Of a stretch of 64,000 nt of DNA, positions 45,501 to 55,974 are shown piece by piece. The number at the start of each line of letters is the position of its first letter. The first letter of the stretch is position 1. The DNA is taken from positions 3,370,501 to 3,434,500 of the forward strand of contig JAGUCH010000007.1 of the NCBI GenBank assembly GCA_019096065.1. The letters are read 5' to 3'. Source of the DNA: Paracyclopina nana. Taxonomy: Eukaryota; Arthropoda; Copepoda; Cyclopoida; Cyclopettidae. Made by a program: the position numbers and the translations under genes. Under the pieces are notes generated by a model. That model was not told the DNA's origin. It did not search any database and was given only the letters and a program-made list of their open reading frames with translations.

Positions 45501-46665
45501 GAACAATGCCCTTGATGTCAAGGTCATTGCGTGAATCCTCCCTAGTTATTGATTTGATTAGGGGCTTGTGGGTGAGTGAAGCGAGTAGAAGGTATTTATA
45601 TATATCCTCCTTTGTCATCTGGTCCCAGAGAGCTGCTCTGGCCAGATCTACGAACTCAGCATAATGACCCCCAAAAACTAGGCTTGTCTGCTTGAAATTG
45701 AAAAAGTCATTGCGACGTCTGTCCATTGGGTAGACTTCCTCATAGAATTCAAGTATCATGTCACAAAGTGACCTGGTGCCCTCCTCTGGGGGGTCTTTGG
45801 AAAAAATGGGAGTGTCTGGTGGGGCTTGATGCAGTCTAGCATACAATTGGGGCCCCACTAGCTTAAGTAGGTATCCGCGCTGCTGAGACAAAGACTGGGT
45901 TAAGTACCCAGAGGCCTCAAAGTAAGGCCAAAGACTGTCCATAAACCGGAATAGTTCCAGTGCAGTGGACGAGTCTTTTAAGTTTTCTGGTCTCAGCGCG
46001 TCATTGCTGCGCGGGGTTCTATTTGAGCCTGAGCTCGGGGTAGATTCCGATCCTGCATTTAGGGGCTTTCCTAAGGTTTGAATTTGCTGCTGTAAGTGTG
46101 CAAGCATCCCTACTGTAGAGCCTGCTTCAGCTTCTGCAATTTTCGCGAAAATTTTGGGCAGAATTTGTGACTTACGCGTTAGTAAAGGCCTTGCTTTGTC
46201 CGCGATGTCATTTACAGCGATTTTGCTTATCGTATCGATGAATGCCTTAAGCTCTACCTCATATGATGCAATTTGATCAGAGAATTCACTTAGCTTTTTG
46301 GAGATGGAAGGCATGGTGGGGAGCTTGAGGTATTCCAGGGCCTCTTGCAGAGATGTCCTTAGGGTGATGTACTTGTCCTTCACCCCTGGTATGAGCATTC
46401 TCAAGTCACTTTCATGTTTCTTGAGAACTTTTGACATGTCTATGTCAAACTCAGGTAGCTCAGGCAAGGTATCCCCGGACGTGTCTTCTTCCTCCTTTTT
46501 CACCGCCAGAAGCTGGGTTAGCTTTTCTGTCGTCAGCGTATTTCCCAGTTCTTCATCCTCCACTGGCGTAGTGGTGCCAGATGCTGTTGATGATCTCGTG
46601 GGCATTGGAGTTCCATGTGGTACCAATCCCTTCCTCCCTGAAGGAGGAGTTCTGTCCAGAGACAT
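42511..46665 (-). CDS. Gypsy-1 gag-protease-reverse transcriptase-RNase H polyprotein
   Basis: A single 1384-aa frame from MSLDRTPPSGRK. Gag occupies about the first 450 residues, followed by two zinc knuckles (CASCGSSSHARKDC and CNKCKKQGHIAPVC). The protease has ALPDSGAMV. Reverse transcriptase shows LDAVQGYHQ, APMGLNAS and the VDDILIYS active box. RNase H follows with ISDASRLYG, IELELLG and VLTDHRSL. The frame then ends early because of the break before integrase. Gag and Pol are in one frame, which is common in some Gypsy lineages. This is a retroelement typical of invertebrates. Confidence 0.93.
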   Translation of the reverse strand: MSLDRTPPSGRKGLVPHGTPMPTRSSTASGTTTPVEDEELGNTLTTEKLTQLLAVKKEEEDTSGDTLPELPEFDIDMSKVLKKHESDLRMLIPGVKDKYITLRTSLQEALEYLKLPTMPSISKKLSEFSDQIASYEVELKAFIDTISKIAVNDIADKARPLLTRKSQILPKIFAKIAEAEAGSTVGMLAHLQQQIQTLGKPLNAGSESTPSSGSNRTPRSNDALRPENLKDSSTALELFRFMDSLWPYFEASGYLTQSLSQQRGYLLKLVGPQLYARLHQAPPDTPIFSKDPPEEGTRSLCDMILEFYEEVYPMDRRRNDFFNFKQTSLVFGGHYAEFVDLARAALWDQMTKEDIYKYLLLASLTHKPLIKSITREDSRNDLDIKGIVHEGREFDKMTVRLGSKEPHSIKKAQPTSYKKSQRMGAPKPAANKPPSKDIPKGASKPNKCASCGSSSHARKDCPKREATCNKCKKQGHIAPVCRSDPEKKPQGPKKVRSVNTEAPKVSSFKIARITLVPADDKALFQVAQPYANEKSSFGKTEPLQRITKQEFEAIISPPPHYDTVRFPEATEDLLDQQLDQVKTSSNSANGQDLCKCIRVTNYRLFKGCILPYPAFYTKQFKLAMRTAYKMIELRLKGSKGAKFKRKPIFAHQAQTKQALKVFPIVHGSATYSDENPTAMPRPLFEFAPEKGRKFTARALPDSGAMVSVFPEKVCKKYSMPIFEAGEKLRGIAGSDICARKTCPVTVKFHSKFMTISPYVVDLEDNEIILDWNTATALGVLTINYSVNLEVHLATLTETLTLDKLKVKYESVFAKELDPTRMRKGEPMHISLIDGPIKPMRISSTNAIPVHLKAAADTCLAQLEEAGIIKQLDSGEQSTWTSRGFFVQKADAKSVRLVTDYVALNKYVLRPVHPFVSAYYCLKNIPPNAKFFITLDAVQGYHQVPLDEESSYLTTFLLPQGRYRYLLAPMGLNASSDEWCARSDKVLSGISNSIKLVDDILIYSHSESDLLISLEALLKNCSKLGISLSSKKVDYGPKVKFAGFWVSSAGIEPHEKSLEAIKDFPRPQNATDVRSWLGLCQTLGNFLPDLAHMTLALRQLTQLKTAFVWLPEHEKEFLELKKVLTGPLVLRHFDPARKTVLISDASRLYGIGYILMQEDKLDPSKRYLIMCGSRRNSSAELNYSTIELELLGIVFACESAAHFLLGCPKFTVLTDHRSLIGLFQKSLADIPNQRLVRLREKLTHFNFEAFYLEGKCNTIADALSRYPVGYSEKPYLEEKGGHYDINAFIAIKSAEDPIFQHIHEAAEADLDYNAMIKAIKLDLHRNKRKTRLDISSAFRSIPVSLWHDLAVQDGLILMDHTKVLIPKEARQRVPFMKATQELQNP

Positions 46666-46785
46666 GAAGTTGTCGTGATGATTTCACAAGGATCTTTCAA
46701 TTTAATAGTCCAGGAGCTCTGGTGTAAATAGTAAAAACTAACAGAGTCCCCTAAGAAAATTAAAAATGATCCAGTTTCGACGCCA

Positions 46786-46962
46786 TATTCGATAGTAACG
46801 TGGCGACGTGTGAAGAGACCGAATGTACTCGTATAAGTGTAGATGCATTTCGGGGTAGCAAGCTATATATACATAATAGAATGGGTAGTCGACTGTGCGC
46901 ATAAGCGCGGGTAGAATGAGTCATAGTAGTAGAGAGGGTGTGTACGTACGTAATATACATCA
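46786..46962 (-). repeat. Gypsy-1 5' LTR
   Basis: A 177-bp copy with one visible difference from the 3' LTR (GTCGACTG against GTCAACTG). Followed on the plus strand by AGTAG. Confidence 0.9.
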
Positions 46963-46967
46963 AGTAG

Positions 46968-47736
46968 AAACTAGATTTAGGAGTCCACAATGTGGACAGC
47001 AGGGAGCGGGCGTTTTAAAAGTTCTTACCTTGGCTTAAAGCGCTCCATAGGCTAATATTCGTACTTTAATTCAGTACCAAAATGCCATTGAAGCAAAGAT
47101 CAAAATGAGCAAATATCTGTAGGCCAGTTTAGCACTATTTGAGCCATTCATCTCTACAAAGTCAATAGCTTTGCTATGTAGTTATGGGGGGCAATCACTT
47201 CTCCCCGGCTCCATTAAAAAAAAATTAAGATGTCCATTTGAAAAGTACACAGAATTGGCCGTTTTTTGGTAGGTGGTCGGAAAAGGGCAGTTGTAGTTTT
47301 TAAAATAGTCTGAAAATTGTTGTAAAATTGTGTGTGAAAACGGCCTCTTGTAAGTCTCTAAATTATACCAGAGACTTAGATTATACCAAATGAGCAGTTT
47401 TCATTGCTAGGAAATTTTCCCAAAAAAGAAGCTGAAAGTTGGTGGCAAAATGAGAATTTGGCGATTTGGCAGAATTTTTCATGCACGTGAAAACAGCTTT
47501 TTGAACCTCTGTGCACCCCAAGATGACTACTTTTTATATTTAGAATTCAGTTAACAATTTTACCTGTCAACTGGACTTTGCTACAAAGAGGTCAACTCGC
47601 ATTCAGTACGCTACTTGTCACCCGGTAACTTCTATTGATAAGATCAATTTTCATTGGTCCTTAATTCTCTAATCTGATTGGTTCCGTCAATTTTTGCCTT
47701 TTGACCGTGTCAGAATGATTTGTGGGAGCCGGCGCG
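46968..47736. other. MULE interior without recognised genes
   Basis: About 770 bp of AT-rich sequence between Gypsy-1 and the OTU relic. Only short chance frames are present. It belongs to the MULE by position. Confidence 0.5.
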
Positions 47737-48340
47737 CTACGCGCGCCCGCTCCCAATAATATTTGTTTCATCCATATATGACAAATCTCGATTTTTCCGT
47801 TTTTTACCAGAATTTTGGGATGGAACTTGGATACTTTGAAGACCAGGGATAAAATCAGTAGTGCTTTCTGGCAATGAATCAATTCGAGGCCTTTGTGCCT
47901 GAAGTGGCCGAATTGACTGGTAATGGGGTCTTAAAAACCTAGACTCACTGTAGTACAAGAGATACAAGTGATCATACCTATCAGCCACATTAAGTGCTGA
48001 TGGAATAATTTCTATTGCTCCAGTACCATTATATCTTCTTCAAAACAATGTAAATTGTGAGCTTTCTATTCAACACTTCAGCAGCCAGCTGAATGAAAAT
48101 TTGGTCAGCAAATTCTCCTTCATTTCTCATCCGAGTAGTCCAATTGTCAATGGTATCTTCTCCACTCCATTCAATTCTGCCAGACATGACCATGATCTGC
48201 ACTGAATTGCACACAAATTTTCGAAAATCTGAATGGTCCATGGACATTTTCTTCAGCATAGGGTCATACAACATTTGATCAAGAAGACAATGCAAGAAAC
48301 AGTTGCCATCAGCTGGCGTATTGACCTGAGACTTTGAAAC
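47737..48340 (-). pseudogene. OTU-type cysteine protease relic in the MULE
   Basis: The upstream part reads PADGNCFLHCLLDQM, the OTU catalytic Cys motif, then SDFRKFVCNS, a GEFADQIFIQLAAEVL helix and IYIVL. After a one-base frame slip near 48030-48050 the frame resumes with YLLYYSESRFLRPHYQSIRPL, where PHY holds the catalytic His. OTU proteases remove ubiquitin; some DNA transposons carry them. An acceptor site (TCTCAG) before VNTPADGNC suggests an upstream exon that I did not find. The frame slip makes it probably inactive. Confidence 0.65.
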
Positions 48341-48671
48341 CTCATAGTGGATACCCCACTACGCAAATTTCTCGCCTTACCTTAGCTGTACCGTCATAAA
48401 TCTCGCGAGAAATTTTCGCCGAATTCTTAATTTTTTTTGAGCTCTATGGTGCCAAACCACTACTTGGCCACGCAGCCTAAACTTCGAGAATTTTGCACAT
48501 TGACTTCCTAGCATAGCTGAAATCTAGTACTACTACACGAAGTCTTACCCTTGAGATTAAGTAAGTGTGCTTCTTGATTAGGGAAGCCAGTGTAGGTGTA
48601 ATTATTGATATGAAGAACTAGATCTCTCGAGATTGTAACTTTGAGATGTAGCAGCTGGTCCAGCACCCGCA

Positions 48672-48730
48672 CCCCTGCACCCGCTGCAGCTCCCGCTCCC
48701 GCTCCCGCTCCCGCTCCCGCTCCCGCTCCC
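48672..48730. repeat. GCTCCC hexanucleotide microsatellite
   Basis: About eight uninterrupted or near-uninterrupted GCTCCC units on the plus strand, read as GGGAGC on the minus strand. It lies in the MULE interior. Confidence 0.85.
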
Positions 48731-48839
48731 ACTTTAACTTGTAATTGTTTCTTTCATCATGTATATATTCTGAGTTTGTAAACTATAGGTAGTTTAGTAT
48801 GTGTATGATCATATCTTGTCTTTGCCAAAGTCCAAGTTT

Positions 48840-49500
48840 TTGCAAGATTGAGATCCAAAATGGCCGGCTCTATGTCCCTGAGCTTGTCTTATTCCAATCC
48901 AAACTTGTCTTTCCCGTAGTCCAAAATTGGCCGGCTCATGAGTCGATTTCGGTAGTGCTGAGCTCGTAGTCTCCAAGCCTGAGTTTTTGCCAAAGTCCAA
49001 GGCCCCTGATGAGCTTGTCTTATTCGAATCCAAACTTGTCTTTCCCATAGTCCAAAATTGGCCGGCTCCCGAGTCAATTTTGGCAGCGCTGAGCTCGTAG
49101 TCTCCAAGCCTGAGTTTTTGCCGAAGTCCAAGGCCCCTGAGCTTGTCTTATTCGAATCCAAACTTGTCTTTCCCGTAGTCCAAATTCGCCGGCTCTGAGT
49201 TGATTTCAGCAGCGCCGAGCTCATAGTCTCCAAGCCTGAGTTTTTGCCAAAGTCCAAGGCCCCTGAGCTAGTCTTATTCGAATCCAAACTTGTCTTTCCC
49301 GTAGTCCAAAATTGGCGGCTCCGAGTTGATTTCAGCAGCGCTGAGCTCGTAGTCTCCAAGCCTGAGTTTTTGCCAAAGTCCAAGGCCCCTGAGCTTGTCT
49401 TATTCGAATCCAAACTTAATTGTCTTTCCCGTAGTCCAAAAACCAAAATTGGCCGGCTCCCGAGTCGATTTCGGCAGCGCCGAGCTCGTCCGCCTCGTAG
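48840..49500. repeat. Tandem repeat, unit about 126-131 bp, five copies
   Basis: The marker ATTCGAATCCAAACTTG (ATTCCAATCC in the first copy) starts at 48891, 49022, 49150, 49276 and 49402. The unit also contains GGCCGGCTC and CTCCAAGCCTGAG. It lies between the transposase end and the OTU relic, inside the MULE. Confidence 0.85.
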
Positions 49501-49810
49501 TGACGGAATGGTGGGAATGCCCTTTGCCGACGGTTAGATTCCGCGTAAACTGTGTGCTGTGATTGGCTGTTGGCATCAGCTTCTGATTGGTCAAACGGTT
49601 TTTTTTGACAAGCACTATATCTCTTGAGATAAAGTTAAAGGCTTTTTACAGAGAACAAGCTTGTGTGAGATCTAGTCTTAGGATAGTACTATATCTCTTG
49701 AGAAATCTCAATGATTTCTTGACTATAACTATAATTGAGATCAAGTTAGTCAACTACAAACTGACTACAAAAATCTAGATTTCTTGCGAGATCTAGTTAG
49801 GCGTATTGTA

Positions 49811-50158
49811 CTAGATCTCCATGAATTCTGGCACCATTGAGATCAAGTTAGTCATAGGCGAGATCAAGGAGCAGCCTAATAAAAATTTGCGTAGTGGGGT
49901 AGATTTAAGTCTAGTTTGCGCAAATAAGTAGCCTTCAATTAAGTCCATTTTGGCTGACACCTCCTGTTGTTGAAGTTGGTGTTGTGGCTGCTGCTGTAGC
50001 TGATCACCTATATTAAGTTGAGACAAGTCCTGCAGCTCTCTCCTCAACCTAAGTGCATCTCCTGCAAGTGATAGGCGTCCATGAGTCTCAAATAACGTAG
50101 TAGAACCAACAACAGTTGAGTCAGGTTCAATTGGCTTGGATCCATCATCAAATTGAAT
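49811..50158 (-). pseudogene. Possible C-terminal continuation of the MULE transposase
   Basis: After the in-frame TGA that ends the conserved transposase block (near 50159) the same frame stays open for over 100 codons, with a Gln-rich stretch (DQLQQQPQHQLQQQ). It may be the original C-terminus behind a nonsense mutation, or a chance open stretch. Confidence 0.4.
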
Positions 50159-50529
50159 TCAGTTGTCAAATTTAAATGCTAATGAGCCAATTGCTTCCAT
50201 GTAAGTTGGCAAGTCAGTTGTTCGTCTCTCAAGACTTTTCATCAACTCCAGCCTACGTGCTTTGTAGATTTTGGGGTACGTAGAGTTTTGCTTTACATTA
50301 GCATTGCCCATTTTTGCACTAAGAGCATCTGCAGAAGCAATTTTCAACTCCTGTTGGAGGACTTCAGCTAGCAAATAAGGATTGGGATGTCTTGGTATGG
50401 CTTTGTTACTTCCCAAACTATTATTGTAGCCTTCCTGGTGATTGTTTGTAGAAACTCCTTGGTGATTGAAGAAATTCCATGTGGAGGGGCTGTAATGACC
50501 CGTAATCCATGTCTTGGACATTAAAAGGG

Positions 50530-51092
50530 GTTTGGTGACCGGGGCCTCAGATGCCTAAATACGTATTCTGCACTCTGGGGCTGGATCGACTTTCCCCTTG
50601 AGACGAGGGGCCTCTACTTCTCTAGTCTACCACTTTGGTCTCCTCGTGGACTGGCAAGTACGACAGTCCTGGTTGGCCCCGAGGGCGCTGTAGCGTCAAT
50701 GCACCTCCAAATCCGGAAACGAGACTCTTGAGAGGCGAGATATCCCACACCGTAGGATCACTACCGAGATGAGAGGCCTCTAGATGAGCTGAGGCTTCGA
50801 ATCGGCGCAATGCGAACAACTCAGGTTGAAAGGCTGAGTTCTCGATGGAGTTTGTTCACTAAAAACCACTGTTTTCGTATTCAATAGGCTGCTTTTATTG
50901 CTATCTCTGACACTCCTGGTCACAAGTCTGCAATCTATAAGTACAGCTAAACTTAAGTGGACATCGCAGTATGGCGTCCCACAAGCGACTCCCTGAGTAT
51001 CTTGGTTCTTCTTAGCTTGGCGCCCTTCCTCGCTCTCCTCGCTAGGCTGCTCCGATCCGCTGCTTGGACTCGCACGGCCCCCGCTATATATC
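50530..51092. mobile_element. LTR-like insertion within the MULE transposase
   Basis: About 560 bp of GC-richer sequence sits between two parts of the transposase that should be adjacent. It carries TATATA near one end and an AATAAA on the minus strand near 50893, both LTR-like. The minus-strand start would be TGTGATATATAGC. I could not identify a target duplication or a partner LTR, so a solo LTR is the best guess. Confidence 0.4.
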
Positions 51093-51247
51093 ACACTTCA
51101 ACATATAAGTGAGAAATTTTTCTCCAAAAGATCGTTGGTCTTTTCTCCATACTTCGTGCAATTCTCTTCAGAACATCCATGCCTTCTGTTAGTCTGTCCA
51201 TTGGAACAAATGCTAAGCCAATAGCTGATCGAATCAAAGATGTCAGG

Positions 51248-51410
51248 TGCTGTGTAGCAAAGTGCGCGTCTATCGAGACCGAAGGTAGTCGTATGAATGT
51301 GAATGCATTTCATGGTAGCAAGCGTATATACATAATAATGGGTAGTCGACTGGGCGCATAAGCGCGGGCAGATGAGTCATAGTAGTGGGTGTGTGCACAA
51401 GAATACATCA
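51248..51410 (-). repeat. Gypsy-2 3' LTR
   Basis: 163 bp from TGCTGTG to TACATCA on the plus strand; outside flank is TCAGG. Confidence 0.92.
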
Positions 51411-51613
51411 GCTCCCCCAATTCCCGAAGTCGAGACGGAGGGGATGATATATGTAAAAAAAACTACTATAGCAACGAAAGGTTGCGTGACTCAGCTACAT
51501 AAGTAGCGAAGGTACATGAAAAAAACATACAAATAGCATGAAAAAGCAGTGAAATGCATATGAAAAAAATCACACCAGGTCTTCATAAGAATGACTGGCT
51601 TCAGCTTCAATCT

Positions 51614-52003
51614 TCAATCTTGAGCTTCATGTCCCATTTTCGTCAAGATCTTGTCAACGAGCTGATCCAAAACTCCGTCCATGAGGCGATCGAATTGGGT
51701 AGAGGGCTGGCTGCTGTCTTCGGCCGCACAGAGGCGGTTATGGGTCCGCTTTGTCAGGGTCTCGACCCGATGCTTGAGAAAGCGAAGACTTCGTCTCAAA
51801 GACTCGATGGTTCGCCTCTGCTCGGTAACGCGTTGCTCGAGTCTTGCGCACGTAGCCATGCCTCGCTCTTCGCGCACGATGAGGACTTCGTCCGAGGCCT
51901 GCGCTGTAGGTCGATAGAATGGGCTCCGAGCTCTGGTGCTGGGTGAGGACCCGGCTGAGTTGACGGTGTTTGGGACCACTCGTTGGATGCGTTGCTGTGG
52001 CAT
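51614..52003 (-). CDS. Gypsy-2 accessory ORF B: coiled-coil protein
   Basis: 129 aa from MPQQRIQRVVPN. It matches the Gypsy-1 coiled-coil protein at both ends, but a segment of about 20 residues in the middle of the coil is absent. The frame is otherwise open. C-terminus DQLVDKILTKMG. Confidence 0.75.
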   Translation of the reverse strand: MPQQRIQRVVPNTVNSAGSSPSTRARSPFYRPTAQASDEVLIVREERGMATCARLEQRVTEQRRTIESLRRSLRFLKHRVETLTKRTHNRLCAAEDSSQPSTQFDRLMDGVLDQLVDKILTKMGHEAQD

Positions 52004-52050
52004 GACTGCAAAAGTGAAGAATAAGCTTAGTTTCTGTGGGCTTGTTGAGT

Positions 52051-52695
52051 TTATTTTGAATTGCCGCCATCTGAAGGTGGGTAGTGGATGAACGGGCCGC
52101 TGGTCTCATCGCCCGGTGGTGGACGAGGGTAGGGTTGATGGGATGCTAAGTGTCTCCTTGCAACACGCGGTGAGCTGTCAGGTGATTCATCGAAGCAAAC
52201 TCTTCGCGAAAATGACAATGTGCGATGAAAGGATCGACGAAAACTGGGAGCCATGAGTAAGTCTGCAACTGCTGCTAGGTCTGGACCTGTATGGGTTATA
52301 GCAGGGACCATGGCTTGTGAGTTAGCTGGCATGGACTGGGCTTGCATGTTTGGCATGGGCTGGGGTGCCCGCTGTGGTTGGGGCCAGGCTCGCGAACCAG
52401 GGGGCGGATTGTCAATTGTAAGTTCTAACAGGTCACGCTGCCTGTCGAAGTGAGCCCTCTGAGCCCTTTCGAAACTTCGAGTCTCGTGCGAGTCGCAAAG
52501 GTCTTTGCAGAAGAGATGGCCCCGATAGATTCCGTATATTATTAATGAAATCAACAAAGTTAGTACCACTGCTCCCAAAGTATTTTGCCAAGTAAACCAT
52601 GAATCCGAAGTGCTTTGGCTGTTCACGTTTAGAAGGGCAATGTTTTCCTGCTCTTGGACCTTAGGGGCTTCAGTAGTCGATTGTGAGCTTCCCAT
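52051..52695 (-). CDS. Gypsy-2 accessory ORF A: myristoylation motif plus membrane span
   Basis: 214 aa from MGSSQSTT. It has the same order as in Gypsy-1: myristoylation signal, LLNVNSQ segment, membrane span (VVLTLLISLIIYGIY), Cys/His segment (HLFCKDLCDSHE), basic helix and Pro-rich region, ending with a RRVCFDESPDSS motif and a YPRPP tail. The frame is intact although pol is not, which suggests independent selection or recent insertion. Confidence 0.8.
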   Translation of the reverse strand: MGSSQSTTEAPKVQEQENIALLNVNSQSTSDSWFTWQNTLGAVVLTLLISLIIYGIYRGHLFCKDLCDSHETRSFERAQRAHFDRQRDLLELTIDNPPPGSRAWPQPQRAPQPMPNMQAQSMPANSQAMVPAITHTGPDLAAVADLLMAPSFRRSFHRTLSFSRRVCFDESPDSSPRVARRHLASHQPYPRPPPGDETSGPFIHYPPSDGGNSK

Positions 52696-52818
52696 CTTAC
52701 CTCAAAGTTTTGTTTGTTGACTTTCGATTGAATCTAGAAAGGTTGAAGATCCAAAGCTGGACTGGTGCAGTCTGAATGAGTGCTTTGGATTTTATAACGG
52801 AAATGCAAGTATACTACT

Positions 52819-53700
52819 TTACTTGCGCGCCTCCTGCAGCTGCTGCTGCTGCTGCTTCGCGAGAAAAGCTTGGGATGCTGGGCGGATGAAGCGCTCGTTT
52901 CGTCTGTACGTGCTACCGTCTGGAAGCTGAACTAAGAAGCTTCGTCCGTAAGGGCAGGCTTCTTTTATTATAGCGTGACTGTCCCAAGTCTTTTTAATGG
53001 GGTCTTGTAAGAAAACTGTGTCCCCGACGCTTATTTTGGGTGGCTTGCGCTGATTGGCTGAAGCTTCTACCTGTTCTTCCGTCTTTTTAGCGGGGCGCGC
53101 TGTGATTGGCTGAGAGATTGCTAGCACGTCTTGCATTATCGGCAAATGGGTGCGCAGATTGCGGCCAAGAAATAAGTGGGCGGGGCTTATCCCATCAGCG
53201 CGAGCTAAGTTGCAGAATTCTAGCAGCTTTGACTGGAAATCGTCAAAGTTCTTAGACTTCTTCATGATTTGCTTAACAGATTTGACCCCGCTTTCACTTA
53301 GCCCATTACTTTCGTGGTTATATGGGCTGGAACAAGTGAAAATGATGTTATTTTTCGCGCAAAATGCTTTCAGCTCTTTACTATCAAAGTATGGTGCGCC
53401 ATCGCTTCTAATTATGATTGGATAACCAAAGTTAATAAAAATGCGCATGAGTGCATTGATTATTGCAGCTGAAGTGTAAGATTGCATTTGCATCACAAAA
53501 GGCCAACCTGAGTAAGCATCTACTGCTATTAGGTAGTCTTGACCTGCATTGTGGAAAATGTCAAGTCCAATGCGATGCATGGGGAATCTGGGGACTTGAG
53601 TCTCCAGGTCATGTGAGCTATGGTTTGATGGCATGTGAGTTTGGCATTCTTTACAAGCTTCTACGAAGTTCCTAATGTCTTTGGTCATGCCTGGCCAATA
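52819..53700 (-). pseudogene. Gypsy-2 integrase segment
   Basis: Same domain order as Gypsy-1 integrase, with DAYSGWPF, SDGAPYF and NHESNG. It is separated from upstream pol by a TAA at 53701-53703 where the related elements have a Tyr codon in a YYW motif. Gln tract at the C-terminus is shorter than in Gypsy-1. Confidence 0.85.
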
Positions 53701-55974
53701 TTAGAACTGTCTGGCAGTAGCTAAAGACTTTGTGATTCCTGGATGGCTTTCATGTATGGTCTCTAGTACGCGCTGTCTAGCTTCCCTTGGGATCAATACT
53801 TTCGTATGATCCATGAGAATAAGGCCATCTTGAATTGCCAAATCATGCCATAAGCTGACTGGAATGCTGCGAAAAGCTGAGCTAGTGTCTAATCTAGATT
53901 TGCGCTTGTTCTTGTGCAGGTCGAGCTTAATTGCTTTAATCATCGCATTGTAATCGAGGTCAGCTTCTGCTGCCTCGTGAATGTGCTGAAAAATTGGATC
54001 TTCTGCAGACTTTATAGCTATGAATGCATTGATTTCATAGTGATCCTTATCCTTTTCTTCTAAGTAGGGCTTTTCGGTATACCCCACTGGATATCTGGAT
54101 AACGCGTCTGCTATGGTGTCTTTTATGGCTTCTAGACTTTTTTCGTGTGGTTCTATCCCGGCTGAACTAACCCAAAAACCTGCAAATTTGACCCTTGGTC
54201 CATAATCTACTTTCTTAGAAGAAAGGCTGATTCCTAGCTTGGAACAGTTCTTTAACAGGGCCTCTAAAGATGTGAGTAGATCGCTTTCAGAGTGAGAGTA
54301 AATGAGTATGTCATCTACTAACTTGATGCTATTTGATATGCCAGATAGAACTTTGTCACTTCTCGCGCACCATTCGTCTGATGATGCGTTGAGTCCCATG
54401 GGAGCTCGTAAGTATCTGTATCTACCTTGGGGCAGTAAAAATGTGGTCAAATAGCTGCTTTCTTCATCTAAAGGTACTTGGTGGTAACCCTGTACTGCAT
54501 CTAGAGTGATGAAGAACTTTGCACTGGGAGGAATATTTTTGAGGCAATAATATGCTGAGACAAACGGATGGACCGGTCTCAGCACGTATTTGTTGAGGGC
54601 TACGTAATCTGTTACTAGTCTAACTGACTTGCCATCTGCCTTTTGAACAAAAAATCCTCTGCTAGTCCAAGTGGACTGCTCCCCAGAGTCTAATTGCTTT
54701 ATTATACCGGCTTCTTCTAGCTGAGCCAAGCAAGTGTCAGCAGCAGCTTTTAGATGAACAGGTATTGCATTTGTTGAGCTGATGCGCATTGGCTTAATGG
54801 GGCCATCAATTAGTGATATGTGCATTGGTTCCCCCTTTCGCATTCTAGTTGGGTCAAGCTCTTTTGCAAAAACAGACTCGTATTTCACTTTGAGCTTCTC
54901 TAAAGTGAGCGTTTCGGTTAAAGTTGCTAGGTGGATTTCGAGGCTAGCTGAGTAATTGACTGTGACCACGCCCAAGGCGCTGGCAGTATTCCAGTCAAGT
55001 ATGATCTCATTGTCTTCAAGATCTACTACATATGGGGTGATTTTCATAGACTTTGAGTGGAATTTTACGGTGACTGGACAAGTCTTTCGTGCGCATATGT
55101 CACTTCCCGCTATTCCCCTAAGCTTTTCCCCTGCTTCAAAAATGGGCATACTGTACTTTTTGCATACTTTTTCTGGGAAGACAGTGACCATTGCCCCGGT
55201 ATCAGGCAGTGCCCTGGCAGTGAACTTCCTGCCTTTTTCGGGTGCAAACTCGAAAAGTGGGCGTGGCATGGCCGTTGGGTTGTCTGCAGAGTAATTTGCT
55301 GAGCCCTGGACTATTGGAAGCATTATTGGAAGTAGACTCAAAGATTGCTTTGCCTGGACTTTGTGCGCTGTAATAGTCTTAAACTTTGCCCCCCTTGACC
55401 TCCCCACGAAGTGCTGAATCATCTTGTATGCAGTGCACATAGCTAATTTGAACTGCTTGCCATAAAAAGCTGGGTAAGGCGAAATGAAGCCTTTGAAGAG
55501 TCTGTAATTAGTGACTCTAATGCATTTGCATAGATCATTGCCATTAGATGAATTTGCTGTTTTGGCTGCCTGCTGATTTATGGGTTGCTCAGCATGCTGA
55601 TCCATTAGCTTTTCGATTGCCATGGGGAATCTAACCGTATCATAGTGTGGCGGGGGGTTGATTATGATTCCAAAGTCAGCTTTTCCATAGCGCTGGTCAA
55701 TTTTGCCAAAAGTTGAGTTTTCCTTAGCATATGGCTGAGCTACTTGAAAAAGAGCTTTCTCATCAGCCGGTACCAGCGTAATGCGTGCAATTTTGAAGCT
55801 GCTAACTTTGGGGGGCTCTGTATTGACTGATCTAACCTTTTTAGGGCCCTGGGGCTTCTTGTCTGGGTCAGACCTGCAAACGGATGCCAAATGGCCCTGC
55901 TTTTTGCACTTATTGCAGGTGGCATCGCGTTTAGGGCAGTCTTTACGCAAATGTGAAACTGCCGCAGCTGGCAC
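53701..55974 (-). pseudogene. Gypsy-2 protease-reverse transcriptase with RNase H deleted
   Basis: Includes the second zinc knuckle, protease (ALPDTGAMV), and reverse transcriptase (LDAVQGYHQ, VDDILIYS). Directly after LEAIKD the reading jumps to TIADALSRYPVGY, so about 200 codons holding the RNase H domain are lost in frame (near 54118). It ends at a nonsense codon just before integrase. Confidence 0.88.

Larger units (their letters stand above)
39926..46962 (-). mobile_element. Gypsy-1: full-length Ty3/Gypsy LTR retrotransposon
   Basis: The 177-bp LTRs at 39926-40102 and 46786-46962 differ by one base that I can see. Target duplication AGTAG occurs at 39921-39925 and 46963-46967. Read on the minus strand: 5' LTR, primer-binding site starting TGGCGTCG next to it (about 46771-46785), gag-pol, integrase, two accessory frames, and a polypurine tract (CTTGGGGGGAG) abutting the 3' LTR at about 40103. 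The element lies in MULE sequence just inside its left inverted repeat. An 8-bp loss near 42560 breaks the frame between RNase H and integrase. Confidence 0.93.

Noticed and set aside
48889..49446. 185-aa minus-strand frame with repeated KTSLDSNKTSSGALDFGKN-like units
   Set aside because: Direct product of the 126-131-bp tandem repeat; first and last units break the frame. Treated as a repeat.
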